DNA from: Leclercia adecarboxylata
GTDB taxonomy: Bacteria > Pseudomonadota > Gammaproteobacteria > Enterobacterales > Enterobacteriaceae
DNA length: 64,000 bases
Direction of reading: 5' to 3'
NCBI RefSeq assembly: GCF_006874705.1
Contig: NZ_CP035382.1
Span: forward strand, 992,001 to 1,056,000
A program made the position numbers and the translations under genes. Under the pieces are notes generated by a model. It saw nothing but the letters and a program-made list of their open reading frames with translations, had not been told where the DNA came from and did no database searches. Every line of letters starts with the position of its first letter. The stretch's first letter is position 1. Positions 48,849 through 58,241 of this stretch are shown here, in pieces.

Positions 48849-49274
48849 ATGACTATGCTTCACGCCTCTTCATCAGAAGCCCGCTTTTATGCCCTTCGTC
48901 TGCTTCCCGGCCAGGAGATGTTTTCGCAGTTGCACGCCTTTGTGCAACAGAATCAACTACTCGCCGCCTGGATTGCCGGCTGTACCGGTAGCCTGACCGA
49001 CGTCGCGCTGCGCTATGCCGGACAGGAGGCCACCACCCTGCTCACCGGTACCTGGGAAATTATCTCCCTCAATGGCACGCTCGAGCTGACCGGTGAACAT
49101 CTGCACCTCAGCGTTTCAGATCCGCAAGGGAGAATGCTCGGAGGCCATATGATGCCGGGCTGTACCGTGCGCACCACCCTTGAGTTAGTGATCGGCGAGC
49201 TGAAAGAGCTGGTATTCAGCCGCCAGCCCTGCCCGCTTTCCGGCTATGACGAACTGCATATCTCCCCCCGTTAA
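48849..49274 (+). CDS. PPC/DUF296-domain protein, first gene of the ECF operon
   Basis: A 141-residue protein with a PPC (plant and prokaryote conserved, DUF296) domain. Family marks are YALRLLPGQEMFSQLHAFVQ, WIAGCTGSLTDVALR (about 43-57), HLHLSVSDPQGRMLGGHMMP (about 84-103) with the histidines that bind metal in trimeric homologues, and TTLELVIGELKEL. It lacks the AT-hook of the plant proteins, so DNA binding is doubtful. It is separated by 26 bp from the S-component gene on the same strand. I recall a Salmonella homologue near epd/tktA, unverified. The function is unknown; a ligand sensor or chaperone for the transported molecule is a guess. Confidence 0.85.
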   Translation: MTMLHASSSEARFYALRLLPGQEMFSQLHAFVQQNQLLAAWIAGCTGSLTDVALRYAGQEATTLLTGTWEIISLNGTLELTGEHLHLSVSDPQGRMLGGHMMPGCTVRTTLELVIGELKELVFSRQPCPLSGYDELHISPR

Positions 49275-49300
49275 TTGACCACTCAGCAAGAGGTTTCTCT

Positions 49301-49879
49301 ATGTCCCGTCGCCCGTTTTCCAGCCAGGCTCTGGTCCTGATTGTGATCGCTATTGCCATCAACATGATCGGCGGTCAGCTGATCAGCATGCTTAAGCTAC
49401 CTATTTTTCTCGACTCCATCGGCACCTTGATCAGCGCCGTGCTGCTCGGCCCGGTTATCGGCATGTTGACCGGTCTGCTGACCAACCTGCTGTGGGGGGT
49501 GTTAACCGATCCTATTGCCGCTGCCTTTGCGCCTGTGGCTATGGTGATCGGCCTGGTTGCCGGCTGGCTGGCGCGGGCAGGCTGGTTTCGCACCCTGCCG
49601 AAAGTGGTCGTTAGCGGGATTGTTATTACCCTCGCCGTCACGCTGGTAGCAGTGCCGTTACGCACCGCTCTCTTTGGCGGCGTAACCGGTGGCGGTGCCG
49701 ACCTGTTTGTCGCCTGGTTGCAGGCCGTCGGGCAAAACCTGGTGGAGTCTGTCGCCATCACCGTGCTGGGTGCCAATCTGGTTGATAAAGTGCTTACCGC
49801 AGTGCTGGTGTGGATCCTGCTGCGCCAGCTGCCTCTACGCACCACGCGCCATTTCCCGACAATGGCAGCCGTACGTTAG
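49301..49879 (+). CDS. ECF transporter substrate-binding (S) component
   Basis: A 192-residue integral membrane protein with about six hydrophobic helices, expected to bind a vitamin-like substrate. The LPIFLDSIGTLISAVLLGPV segment (about 28-47) followed by GMLTGLLTNLLWGVLTDP is typical of one ECF S-component superfamily. A glycine-rich loop GGVTGGGADL lies about 125-134. It is followed directly, with no gap, by ecfT and the two ATPase genes, so it is probably a dedicated group I ECF system. I recall Salmonella homologues being called queuosine-regulated in subsystem annotation, but I see no preQ1 aptamer here and leave the substrate open. Confidence 0.85.
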   Translation: MSRRPFSSQALVLIVIAIAINMIGGQLISMLKLPIFLDSIGTLISAVLLGPVIGMLTGLLTNLLWGVLTDPIAAAFAPVAMVIGLVAGWLARAGWFRTLPKVVVSGIVITLAVTLVAVPLRTALFGGVTGGGADLFVAWLQAVGQNLVESVAITVLGANLVDKVLTAVLVWILLRQLPLRTTRHFPTMAAVR

Positions 49880-50587
49880 ATGCATCCGTTTACCTCGTTA
49901 ACCCTATGGGCACTGGCGGCTTGCAGCACCTTGCTGCTGCCACCCCAGACCCTGCTGCCCGTGTACAGCGGGGCCACTTTTCTCTGCCTGGTGGGGCTTA
50001 AACTCACCCGACGGCGGGCAAAATATGTTGCCTTACTGATGATCCCTTTTGGAATGGGTTTATGGCTGGTACATGGCGGCATGCTGGTGGAGTGGGTCAG
50101 CGGCGAGCCTCGCGATCCGCAGCGCTGGGCGCACGCCATCACGCTGTGGCTGCGCATTCTGGCCATTGTCTCGACGTCGCAGCTGTGGATGGCATACGTG
50201 CCGGTTCAACGATTTATCCGGGCGCTGTTTGCCTCCCGTCTGCCGCCTGGCGTGGCCTACCTGTTTGCCGGCCCGCTGCTGGTGGTTGAACAGCTTAAAC
50301 GCCAGCTGACGATAATCCATGAGGCCCAGCGAGCACGCGGCGTACCGCTGGACGAAGCCTGGTATCAGCGTCTTGCCGCAATTCCCGCCCTGATTGTGCC
50401 GCTCACCCACAATGCACTCAATGATTTAGCCGTACGCGGTGCCGCGCTGGATATGCGGGGCTTTCGCCTGCATCGCACGCGCACCACGCTGTGGGCTCCG
50501 CATGACAGTACCCTACAGCGCCTGGCGCGCTACGGCATGGTTCTGCTGATGGTGACGGAAACGGGGGTCTGGTTATGGTTACGCTAG
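49880..50587 (+). CDS. ecfT: ECF transporter transmembrane coupling protein EcfT
   Basis: The 235-residue membrane scaffold that joins the S component to the ATPases. Hydrophobic helices occupy the N-terminal half. The two coupling-helix signatures are visible: ARG in HEAQRARGVPLDEAW (about 150-165) and a second MRG in RGAALDMRGFRLHRTR (about 189-204). A final helix (YGMVLLMVTETGVWLWL) ends the protein. Its ATG follows the S-gene TAG immediately, and its 3' end overlaps the next gene by 13 bp, so the genes are translationally coupled. Confidence 0.85.
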   Translation: MHPFTSLTLWALAACSTLLLPPQTLLPVYSGATFLCLVGLKLTRRRAKYVALLMIPFGMGLWLVHGGMLVEWVSGEPRDPQRWAHAITLWLRILAIVSTSQLWMAYVPVQRFIRALFASRLPPGVAYLFAGPLLVVEQLKRQLTIIHEAQRARGVPLDEAWYQRLAAIPALIVPLTHNALNDLAVRGAALDMRGFRLHRTRTTLWAPHDSTLQRLARYGMVLLMVTETGVWLWLR

Positions 50588-51252
50588 AGCAGTTTCGCTT
50601 TCTCCCCCTCCATGCTACCCACTCGCCTTCATGCCTGGATTTCCACTGTTCCGGGCCGGGAATGGTGGCAATTTTGGGTGATAACGGCAGCGGAAAAAGC
50701 ACTCTGGCGCAGCTTATGGCAGGCTGGTATCCGGACTTCCTGCCCGGCAAGATTGAAGGCAAGGGGCTGCTGCTGGGAACCCTGGTCGGAGAGTTATCCC
50801 TCGTGGAGCGTTCATCCGCCATCCAGCTGGTGCAGCAGTCGCCTTATCTGCAGCTTTCCGGCTGTACTTTCAGCGTTGAGGAGGAGGTGGCGTTTGGCCC
50901 GGAAAACCTCTGCCTCGACGAAGCGGAAATTTTGCAGCGCATTGACGCAGCGCTCACCCTGACCGACTGTCAGCCTTTGCGCCATCGTCATCCCGGCACG
51001 CTCTCCGGCGGCGAAACCCAGCGCGTGGTGATCGCCAGCGCGCTCGCCATGCAGCCCAGACTGTTAATTCTCGATGAAGCCTTCAGCCGCCTGACCTCGC
51101 AAGCCGCCGACAGGCTGCTGGAACGGCTGCGCCACTGGGCGCTGGAACACCGCTCTCTGATTGTGCTTTTCGAGCGCAATCCTTCCCCTTTTATTATCCA
51201 CTGTCAGCAGGTCTGGCAGCTGCGCAACGGAGCTTTACATCCCTTATGTTAA
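50575..51252 (+). CDS. ECF transporter ATPase 1 (canonical signature, no H-loop histidine)
   Basis: A 225-residue ABC ATPase. Walker A is GDNGSGKST (35-43), Q-loop Q88, signature LSGGE (143-147), and Walker B LLILDE with catalytic E168. The switch region is aberrant: where ABC ATPases have a histidine after the last strand, this protein reads IVLFERNPSP, so H is replaced by E200. The D-loop reads SRLT instead of SxLD. It overlaps ecfT by 13 bp and the next ATPase gene by 7 bp. Confidence 0.87.
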   Translation: MVTLEQFRFLPLHATHSPSCLDFHCSGPGMVAILGDNGSGKSTLAQLMAGWYPDFLPGKIEGKGLLLGTLVGELSLVERSSAIQLVQQSPYLQLSGCTFSVEEEVAFGPENLCLDEAEILQRIDAALTLTDCQPLRHRHPGTLSGGETQRVVIASALAMQPRLLILDEAFSRLTSQAADRLLERLRHWALEHRSLIVLFERNPSPFIIHCQQVWQLRNGALHPLC

Positions 51253-51896
51253 TCCTGAATCAGGTCAGATATCGCTGGCCAGGCGCGGCAGATGAGTGCC
51301 TGCGCAACATATCGCTTACGCTCAGGGAGGGCGAATGGCTGGCGCTAACGGGTGATAATGGCGCGGGAAAATCCACGCTGTTGCGCATTATGGCAGGGCT
51401 TCTCATCCCCTCCTCTGGCGCGGTGACCTTTAAAGCTGACCCGATAGCGCAGCTGAAAAACCGCCAGCGCGCCCGTCATATTGGCGTGCTGTTTCAGGAG
51501 GCGGAAAACCAGATTTTCCACAGCAGGGTTGCCGAAGAGGTGGCGTTTGGCCTGAAGCTGCAAAAATTACCGGCGGCTGACATTGCGCGCCGTACTCAGG
51601 ACGCCTTACAGCTGTGCCGGCTAGAGGAGGTTGCCGACGCCCATCCGCTTGATCTACACACGGCACAACGGCGGATGGTGGCCGTCGCCAGTCTCGAGGC
51701 GAGGGCGCCAGAGGTTCTGCTGCTGGATGAACCCAGCCGGGATTTTGATCCCCACTGGCTGGCGGTATTTGAAAACTGGCTGACGGTGTGTCGTCAGCGC
51801 GGAACCAGCGTCGTGGCGATCAGCCATGACGCGGGCTTTACCCGACGTCATTTTTCGCGCGTGGTTCGTCTGGAGGCGGGTCGGTTATTGCCATAA
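51246..51896 (+). CDS. ECF transporter ATPase 2 (degenerate signature, intact H-loop)
   Basis: A 216-residue ABC ATPase. Walker A is GDNGAGKST (36-44), Q-loop Q84, Walker B LLLDE with E162, and the H-loop is intact (AISHD, H194). The signature is degenerate: where LSGGQ is expected it has LHTAQ (137-141). Together with ATPase 1 it should form a heterodimer with one consensus site (its own Walker motifs plus LSGGE of the partner) and one degenerate site. Last gene of the operon; a terminator shared with tktA follows. Confidence 0.87.
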   Translation: MLILNQVRYRWPGAADECLRNISLTLREGEWLALTGDNGAGKSTLLRIMAGLLIPSSGAVTFKADPIAQLKNRQRARHIGVLFQEAENQIFHSRVAEEVAFGLKLQKLPAADIARRTQDALQLCRLEEVADAHPLDLHTAQRRMVAVASLEARAPEVLLLDEPSRDFDPHWLAVFENWLTVCRQRGTSVVAISHDAGFTRRHFSRVVRLEAGRLLP

Positions 51897-51921
51897 AAAA
51901 GGGCCGCTTTCGCGACCCTTC
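51895..51921. terminator. Bidirectional terminator between the ECF operon and tktA
   Basis: AAAAAAGGGCCGCTTTCGCG and then ACCCTT: a stem with one mismatch and a TTTC-type loop. On the minus strand it ends in a run of T after tktA. Confidence 0.72.
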
Positions 51922-51940
51922 ATGTGCTCTGCTTATGTAA

Positions 51941-53932
51941 TTACAGCAGTTCTTTCGCTTTCGCGACCACGTTCTCAACGGTGAAGCCGAACTCTTCGAA
52001 CAGCTGCTCAGCCGGAGCAGACTCACCGAAGGTGGTCATGCCGACGATAGCGCCGTTCAGGCCCACGTATTTGAACCAGTAGTCAGCGATACCCGCTTCG
52101 ACAGCAACACGGGCAGAAACGGCTTTCGGCAGCACGGATTCACGGTAAGCCGCGTCCTGCTTGTCGAAGGTATCGGTAGACGGCATGGAAACCACGCGAG
52201 CTTTCACGCCTTCGCCTGCCAGCTGATCCCATGCCGCAACGGCCAGTTCAACTTCAGAACCGGTCGCGATGAAGATCACCTGTGGCTGACCGTCGCAGTC
52301 TTTCAGCACGTAACCGCCGCGGGCGACGTTCGCCAGCTGCTCTTCGGTACGATCCTGCTGAGCCAGGTTCTGACGGGAGAGGATCAGTGCGGTCGGGCCG
52401 TCCTGACGCTCAACGCCATATTTCCACGCTACCGCGGATTCAACCTGGTCACATGGACGCCATGTAGACATGTTTGGGGTAACACGCAGGGAAGCGACCT
52501 GCTCAACCGGCTGGTGAGTCGGGCCATCTTCGCCCAGACCGATAGAGTCGTGGGTGTAGACCATCACCTGACGCTGTTTCATCAGCGCAGCCATACGCAC
52601 TGCGTTACGGGCATATTCCACGAACATCAGGAAGGTGGAGGTGTACGGCAGGAAACCGCCGTGCAGGGAGATACCGTTGGCAATCGCGGTCATGCCGAAT
52701 TCACGTACACCGTAATGGATGTAGTTACCGGCAGCATCTTCATTGATCGCTTTAGAACCAGACCAGATAGTCAGGTTAGAAGGCGCCAGGTCAGCGGAGC
52801 CGCCGAGGAACTCTGGCAGCCACGGGCCGAAAGCTTCGATCGCATTCTGGGACGCTTTACGGCTGGCGATTTTGGACGGGTTCGCCTGCAGTTTAGCGAT
52901 GAACTCGTTCGCTTTCGCGTCGAAGTCAGACGGCATGTCGCCTTTCATACGACGGGTGTATTCAGCCGCTTCCTGCGGGAAGGCTTTCGCGTAGGCAGCA
53001 AATTTCTCGTTCCAGGCCGCTTCTTTGGCCTGGCCGGCTTCTTTTGCATCCCACTGCGCGTAGATCTCAGACGGGATCTCAAACGCGGCGTGTTTCCAGC
53101 CCAGCTGTTCGCGGGTCAGAACGATCTCAGCGTCACCCAGCGGGGCACCGTGTGAGTCGTGGGTACCGGCTTTGTTCGGGGAACCGAAACCGATGATGGT
53201 TTTGCACATCAGCAGGGACGGTTTGTCGGTCACAGCACGGGCTTCTTCTACTGCGCGTTTAATCGCTTCAGCATCGTGGCCGTCAACGCCACGCACCACG
53301 TGCCAGCCGTAGGCTTCGAAACGTGCTGCGGTATCGTCGGTGAACCAGCCTTCAACGTGGCCGTCGATGGAGATGCCGTTGTCGTCATAGAACGCAACCA
53401 GTTTGCCCAGCTTCAGGGTACCGGCCAGGGAGCATACCTCGTGAGAGATACCTTCCATCATGCAGCCGTCGCCGAGGAATGCATAGGTGAAGTGGTCAAC
53501 AATGTCGTGACCCGGACGGTTGAACTGCGCCGCCAGCGTCTTCTCAGCAATCGCCATGCCCACTGCGTTAGCAATACCCTGACCCAGCGGACCGGTAGTG
53601 GTTTCAACGCCTGCGGTGTAACCCACTTCCGGGTGACCCGGGGTTTTGGAGTGCAGCTGACGGAAGTTTTTCAGCTCTTCGATTGGCAGGTCATAGCCGG
53701 TGAGGTGCAGCAGGCTGTAGATCAGCATGGAGCCGTGGCCGTTGGACAGCACGAAGCGGTCGCGGTCAGCCCAGGCCGGGTTCTGCGGGTTGTGGTTCAG
53801 GAAATCACGCCACAGCACTTCGGCAATGTCAGCCATACCCATCGGGGCACCCGGGTGACCGGATTTAGCTTTTTGTACAGCATCCATGCTCAGCGCACGA
53901 ATAGCATTGGCAAGCTCTTTACGTGAGGACAT
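51941..53932 (-). CDS. tktA: Transketolase TktA
   Basis: Thiamine-diphosphate enzyme of the pentose phosphate pathway. From [20 protein letters not shown] it has 663 residues as in E. coli. H26 in [10 protein letters not shown], the ThDP/metal motif [14 protein letters not shown] (about 151-164) and the catalytic Glu in [15 protein letters not shown] (about 411) are intact. The N-terminal extension offered by an upstream in-frame ATG is rejected. Divergent from loiP. Confidence 0.97.
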   Translation of the reverse strand: MSSRKELANAIRALSMDAVQKAKSGHPGAPMGMADIAEVLWRDFLNHNPQNPAWADRDRFVLSNGHGSMLIYSLLHLTGYDLPIEELKNFRQLHSKTPGHPEVGYTAGVETTTGPLGQGIANAVGMAIAEKTLAAQFNRPGHDIVDHFTYAFLGDGCMMEGISHEVCSLAGTLKLGKLVAFYDDNGISIDGHVEGWFTDDTAARFEAYGWHVVRGVDGHDAEAIKRAVEEARAVTDKPSLLMCKTIIGFGSPNKAGTHDSHGAPLGDAEIVLTREQLGWKHAAFEIPSEIYAQWDAKEAGQAKEAAWNEKFAAYAKAFPQEAAEYTRRMKGDMPSDFDAKANEFIAKLQANPSKIASRKASQNAIEAFGPWLPEFLGGSADLAPSNLTIWSGSKAINEDAAGNYIHYGVREFGMTAIANGISLHGGFLPYTSTFLMFVEYARNAVRMAALMKQRQVMVYTHDSIGLGEDGPTHQPVEQVASLRVTPNMSTWRPCDQVESAVAWKYGVERQDGPTALILSRQNLAQQDRTEEQLANVARGGYVLKDCDGQPQVIFIATGSEVELAVAAWDQLAGEGVKARVVSMPSTDTFDKQDAAYRESVLPKAVSARVAVEAGIADYWFKYVGLNGAIVGMTTFGESAPAEQLFEEFGFTVENVVAKAKELL

Positions 53933-54212
53933 TTTGACTCCAGATCGGATGTTGAAGGCCATACCCGTTTCGGCTTGACGACAGCGCGTTTTGGGCTACG
54001 CCAGAAAAAAGTGCCAACAATGTAACCCAAGCGACAAAGCATGTACATGGACCATTCTTTTGCCGGTTAAGAAATCTCTGGAACAGGCTCGCACGTTGCG
54101 CAATCTTCTCGCCCGCCTCCGTTTATATTCTTTATACTTAGCCATACTCCGGCTTCGCTGCCGTGATGTACTTTCAGAATTTATCGTGTTTAACGAGTGC
54201 GGAAGCAACCTA

Positions 54213-54971
54213 ATGAAAATGCGTGCAATAGTGCTGGCTCTGGGAACGACGCTCCTGCTGAGCGGGTGTCAGAATATGGACTCTGGCGGTCTGATGAGCT
54301 CCGGGGCAGAGGCTTTTCAGGCCTACTCCCTCAGCGATGCTCAGGTTAAAACATTAAGCGATGAGGCCTGTAAGGAGATGGACGGTAAAGCCACCATCGC
54401 GCCGGCAGGCAGCACTTACGCTCAGCGTCTGGATAAGATTGCTTCTGCTCTTGGTGACAACATCAATGGCCAGCCGGTGAACTATAAGGTCTACATGGCT
54501 AAAGACGTCAACGCCTTCGCCATGGCCAACGGCTGCATCCGCGTCTACAGCGGGCTGATGGACATGATGAACGACAACGAAGTCGAAGCGGTTATCGGGC
54601 ATGAAATGGGTCACGTTGCGCTTGGCCACGTGAAGAAAGGGATGCAGGTTGCGCTTGGCACCAACGCCGTTCGCGTGGCGGCAGCGTCTGCCGGCGGCAT
54701 TGTCGGGAGCCTCTCCCAGTCGCAGCTTGGCGATCTCGGTGAAAAACTGGTCAACTCCCAGTTCTCCCAGCGTCAGGAATCTGAAGCCGATGACTACTCT
54801 TACGATCTGTTGCGCAAACGCGGCATCAATCCGTCAGGTTTAGCCACCAGCTTCGAAAAACTGGCCCAGCAGGAAGCGGGGCGTCAAAGCTCAATGTTTG
54901 ACGATCACCCTGCCTCTGCAGCGCGTGCGCAGCATATTCGCGATCGCATGTCCGCAGACGGCATTAAGTAA
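54213..54971 (+). CDS. loiP: Outer-membrane M48 metalloprotease LoiP (YggG)
   Basis: Low-osmolarity-induced lipoprotein protease of the outer membrane, partner of BepA-type proteins. From MKMRAIVLALGTTLLLSGCQ it has 252 residues as in E. coli; Cys19 is the lipidation site. Zinc motif HEMGH in VIGHEMGHVALGHV (about 130-143), a downstream Glu in RQESEADDYSYDLL (about 188-201), and DDHPASAARAQHI near the end, all typical for M48. In-frame upstream sequence is rejected because the lipobox sets the start. Confidence 0.96.
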   Translation: MKMRAIVLALGTTLLLSGCQNMDSGGLMSSGAEAFQAYSLSDAQVKTLSDEACKEMDGKATIAPAGSTYAQRLDKIASALGDNINGQPVNYKVYMAKDVNAFAMANGCIRVYSGLMDMMNDNEVEAVIGHEMGHVALGHVKKGMQVALGTNAVRVAAASAGGIVGSLSQSQLGDLGEKLVNSQFSQRQESEADDYSYDLLRKRGINPSGLATSFEKLAQQEAGRQSSMFDDHPASAARAQHIRDRMSADGIK

Positions 54972-54982
54972 CCTCGATAAAC

Positions 54983-55006
54983 AGGCCGGGCAACATGTCC
55001 CGGCCT
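54983..55006. terminator. Bidirectional hairpin between loiP and speB
   Basis: AGGCCGGG-CAACATGT-CCCGGCCT: an 8-bp stem between convergent genes. Confidence 0.68.
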
Positions 55007-55011
55007 CTCTA

Positions 55012-55932
55012 TTATTCGCCTTTTTTCGCCGCCTGGATGTAGAGCATTTCCAGTGCCAGGGTCGCCGCGGCCAGCGCGGTGATCTCGGACTGGTCGTAAG
55101 CAGGCGCCACTTCTACCACGTCCATGCCAACGATGTTCAGATCCTTCAGGCCGCGTACCAGCTTAATGGCGCGATCGGAGGTCAGGCCGCCGATCACCGG
55201 GGTACCGGTGCCCGGAGCAAAGGCCGGATCCAGGCAGTCGATGTCGAAGGTCAGGTACACCGGCATGTCGCCAACGATCTGCTTCACCTGCGCGATGATG
55301 TCATCCACACCGCGATCGTTCACCTGGCCGGCGTCCAGCACGGTGAAGCCATTGTCTTTATCGAACTCGGTACGAATCCCGATCTGCACCGAGTGATTAG
55401 GATCGATCAGGCCTTCGTTCGGCGCGGTGAAGAACATGGTGCCGTGGTCGAATTCGCAGCCGTTCGCGTAGGTGTCGGTATGGGCATCGAAATGCACCAG
55501 CGCCATCTTACCGAAGTGCTTCGCGTGCGCGCGCAGCAGCGGCAGGGTCACGAAGTGGTCGCCGCCGAAGGAGAGCATACGCTTACCGGCAGCCAGCAGC
55601 TTCTCAGCGTGGGCCTGCAGTTTTTCACTCATTTCACGCGCGTCACCGAAGGCATACACCAGATCGCCGCAGTCAACCACGTTCAGGCGCTCGCGCATGT
55701 CGAAGTTCCACGGGAAACGGTTGTGCTCCCAGGCCAGGTTAGTGGAGACCTGACGAATGGCCGCCGGGCCATGACGACCACCGGCACGGCCGGATGTCGC
55801 CATATCAAATGGCACCCCGGTGATCACCCAGTCCGCATCGCTCTCATACGGCTGGAAGTTCATCGGAAGGCGTAAAAAACCAAAAGCGTTAGATACCAGG
55901 GAGTTATCGTACTGATGTCCTAAAGTGCTCAT
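55012..55932 (-). CDS. speB: Agmatinase SpeB
   Basis: Mn-dependent ureohydrolase converting agmatine to putrescine and urea. 306 residues as in E. coli: metal ligands in [13 protein letters not shown] (His, about 126), [10 protein letters not shown] (about 148-157) and [19 protein letters not shown] (about 227-245). It is downstream of speA on the same strand but separated by a terminator-like hairpin, so it probably also has its own promoter. Confidence 0.97.
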   Translation of the reverse strand: MSTLGHQYDNSLVSNAFGFLRLPMNFQPYESDADWVITGVPFDMATSGRAGGRHGPAAIRQVSTNLAWEHNRFPWNFDMRERLNVVDCGDLVYAFGDAREMSEKLQAHAEKLLAAGKRMLSFGGDHFVTLPLLRAHAKHFGKMALVHFDAHTDTYANGCEFDHGTMFFTAPNEGLIDPNHSVQIGIRTEFDKDNGFTVLDAGQVNDRGVDDIIAQVKQIVGDMPVYLTFDIDCLDPAFAPGTGTPVIGGLTSDRAIKLVRGLKDLNIVGMDVVEVAPAYDQSEITALAAATLALEMLYIQAAKKGE

Positions 55933-55971
55933 GTCCTGACCTCTTTATAACGTCGAAGCATTAAAAATAGA

Positions 55972-56018
55972 TGAAAAAAAATCCCCTCCGCGTCGTTAAA
56001 CCCGACGAGGAAGGGATT
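55972..56018 (-). terminator. Terminator between speA and speB
   Basis: On the minus strand, AATCCCTTCCTCGTCGGG pairs with CGACGCGGAGGGGATT and is followed by eight T. The stem is interrupted but long. Confidence 0.75.
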
Positions 56019-56086
56019 GATTTGAATAGTGCCTGTTGCGGCGGATTATCGCCGCTATTTCATACGGGTTCAAGTGAGTATAGCTC

Positions 56087-56116
56087 GCAGGCCCGGTAAG
56101 CGTAGCGCCACCGGGC
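56087..56116. repeat. REP element after speA
   Basis: GCAGGCCCGGTAAGCGTAGC then GCCACCGGGC: one REP palindrome in the gap between speA and the speA-speB terminator. Confidence 0.8.
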
Positions 56117-56124
56117 ATCGGCAT

Positions 56125-58101
56125 TTACTCGTCTTCCAGATACGTGTAGCCGTACAGCCCGGCTTCGAACTCTTCCAGGAACTGTTTCTGCAGGGTATCG
56201 TCCAGATCGGTCTTTTTCACCTGATCGCGGAACTGGGTCAGCAGCTTGTTCGGATCGAGCTGCACGTACTGCAGCATATCCGCCACGGTGTCACCCTCGT
56301 CAGAGAGCTCCACTTCCACGTTGCCGTCAGGGAAGACAAACACGTCAACCGCTTCGGTATCCCCGAACAGGTTGTGCATGTTACCCAGAATCTCCTGATA
56401 TGCCCCGACCATAAAGAAGCCCAGCATTGGCGGGTTCTCCGGATCGTACTCCGGCATTGGCATGGTGGTGGCGATACCGTCACCGTCGATATAGTGATCG
56501 ATAGCCCCGTCGGAGTCACAGGTGATATCCAGCAGCACCGCGCGGCGCTCAGGTACCTGATTCAACCCTTCCAGCGGCAGTACCGGGAAGAGCTGATCGA
56601 TACCCCAGGCATCCGGCATCGACTGGAACAGCGAGAAGTTGACGTACATCTTGTCCGCCATACGCTCCTGCAGCTCGTCGATAATCGGACGGTGTGCGCG
56701 GTTGCTCGGGTCGAGCTGTTTCTGCACTTCATGGCACATGTTCAGATACAGCTGCTCGGCCCAGGCACGCTCCTGCAGGCTGTATGTACCGGATGAATAA
56801 CCAGTGTGAATATCGTGCAGGTCCATCTGGCTGTCGTGCAGCCACTCACGCAGGGAACGGCGGGTGCCCGGCTCGTGCATCTCAATCCAGGTTTCCCACA
56901 TGCTTTGCAGCGCGCGCGGTGCATCGTCTTCCGGCGGGGTCGCTTCGGTGTATTCGTTGCGCTCAACGCCAATGATGTTAGACACCAGTACCGTGTGGTG
57001 CGCGGTAACCGCACGACCGGACTCGGTGATCACCGTCGGGTGCGGCAGACCGTTCTCTTCACAGGCATCGCCAATCGCCCAGATGATGTTGTTGGCATAT
57101 TCGTTCAGGCCGTAGTTCACCGAGCAGTCGGACTTCGAGCGGGTCCCTTCATAGTCCACGCCCAGGCCGCCACCGACGTCGAAGCACTGGATGTTCACGC
57201 CCAGCTTGTGCAGCTCCACGTAGAACCGGGCCGACTCACGCACGCCGGTAGCGATATCGCGGATGTTGGCCATCTGGGAACCGAGGTGGAAGTGCAGGAG
57301 CTGAATGCTGTCCAGACGACCACGCTCACGCATGATTTCGACCAGCTGCAGAACCTGATTCGCCGCGAGGCCGAATTTGGATTTTTCGCCGCCGGAGGAC
57401 TGCCATTTACCGGAACCCTGCGAGGCCAGACGCGCACGCACGCCAAGGCGTGGCACCACGTTCAGACGCTCGGCCTCTTCCAGCACGATATTAATTTCGG
57501 ACATCTTCTCGATGACCAGATAGACCTTGTGGCCCATCTTCTCGCCGATCAGCGCCAGACGAATGTATTCACGGTCTTTATAGCCGTTACAGACGATCAC
57601 CGAGCGGGTCATGCCGGCATGGGCCAGTACCGCCATCAGCTCTGCTTTGGAGCCGGCTTCCAGCCCCAGCGGTTCGCCGGAGTGAATTAAGGATTCGATA
57701 ACGCGACGATGCTGGTTCACCTTGATCGGATAGACCAGGAAATAGTCGCCGTTGTAGCCGTAAGATTCTCGCGCGCGTTTGAAGGCGGCGTTGATGGAAC
57801 GCAGACGGTGTTGCAGGATCTGCGGGAAGCAGAACAGTGCAGGCAGACGCTGCCCCTGCGCTTCACGCGCTTTCACCAGTTTGGCGAGATCGACGCGCGC
57901 TTCCGGTACGTCAGGATCCGGGCAAACGCTGATGTGGCCCAGTTCGTTGACGTCGTAGTAGTTATTGCCCCACCAGGCAATATTGTAAGTGCGCAGCATC
58001 TTGCTGGCTTCCTGGGAGCTCATCGCAACCTCCTGCATAGAACGTAGTACACCCTGTTCGCCTGCTGACGAAGGCGAAAACGAAGACATGTCGTCAGACA
58101 T
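56125..58101 (-). CDS. speA: Biosynthetic arginine decarboxylase SpeA
   Basis: PLP enzyme making agmatine from arginine. From [20 protein letters not shown] it has 658 residues as in E. coli. PLP lysine K127 in [30 protein letters not shown] and [16 protein letters not shown] are part of the alanine-racemase-type barrel. The ATG lies 8 bp after the yqgB stop, with its ribosome site inside the end of yqgB. An ATG four codons earlier overlaps yqgB and is less likely. Confidence 0.97.
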   Translation of the reverse strand: MSDDMSSFSPSSAGEQGVLRSMQEVAMSSQEASKMLRTYNIAWWGNNYYDVNELGHISVCPDPDVPEARVDLAKLVKAREAQGQRLPALFCFPQILQHRLRSINAAFKRARESYGYNGDYFLVYPIKVNQHRRVIESLIHSGEPLGLEAGSKAELMAVLAHAGMTRSVIVCNGYKDREYIRLALIGEKMGHKVYLVIEKMSEINIVLEEAERLNVVPRLGVRARLASQGSGKWQSSGGEKSKFGLAANQVLQLVEIMRERGRLDSIQLLHFHLGSQMANIRDIATGVRESARFYVELHKLGVNIQCFDVGGGLGVDYEGTRSKSDCSVNYGLNEYANNIIWAIGDACEENGLPHPTVITESGRAVTAHHTVLVSNIIGVERNEYTEATPPEDDAPRALQSMWETWIEMHEPGTRRSLREWLHDSQMDLHDIHTGYSSGTYSLQERAWAEQLYLNMCHEVQKQLDPSNRAHRPIIDELQERMADKMYVNFSLFQSMPDAWGIDQLFPVLPLEGLNQVPERRAVLLDITCDSDGAIDHYIDGDGIATTMPMPEYDPENPPMLGFFMVGAYQEILGNMHNLFGDTEAVDVFVFPDGNVEVELSDEGDTVADMLQYVQLDPNKLLTQFRDQVKKTDLDDTLQKQFLEEFEAGLYGYTYLEDE

Positions 58102-58109
58102 AGCGAACC

Positions 58110-58241
58110 TCAACTCTTACTATTCAGTGTAAAACAGTTGACTACTATCGCAGCGTCAATCTGCGATAACAACCCATTATCCGACCGGATTTCCAGCACA
58201 GAATGCTGAAAGCCGGGGCGTGCGACCGGTTTCTTATTCAT
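58110..58241 (-). CDS. yqgB: Small protein YqgB, directly upstream of speA
   Basis: A 43-residue protein. It begins [20 protein letters not shown] and ends [20 protein letters not shown] plus a Ser. I recognise E. coli YqgB by the shared KKPVA, HS-LLE and [16 protein letters not shown] blocks, and by its place before speA. YqgB has been linked to acid stress response in Salmonella and E. coli nomenclature; the mechanism is unknown to me. The TGA lies 8 bp before the speA ATG and GAGTTGAGG overlaps its last codons, so translation of the two is probably coupled. Confidence 0.85.
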   Translation of the reverse strand: MNKKPVARPGFQHSVLEIRSDNGLLSQIDAAIVVNCFTLNSKS

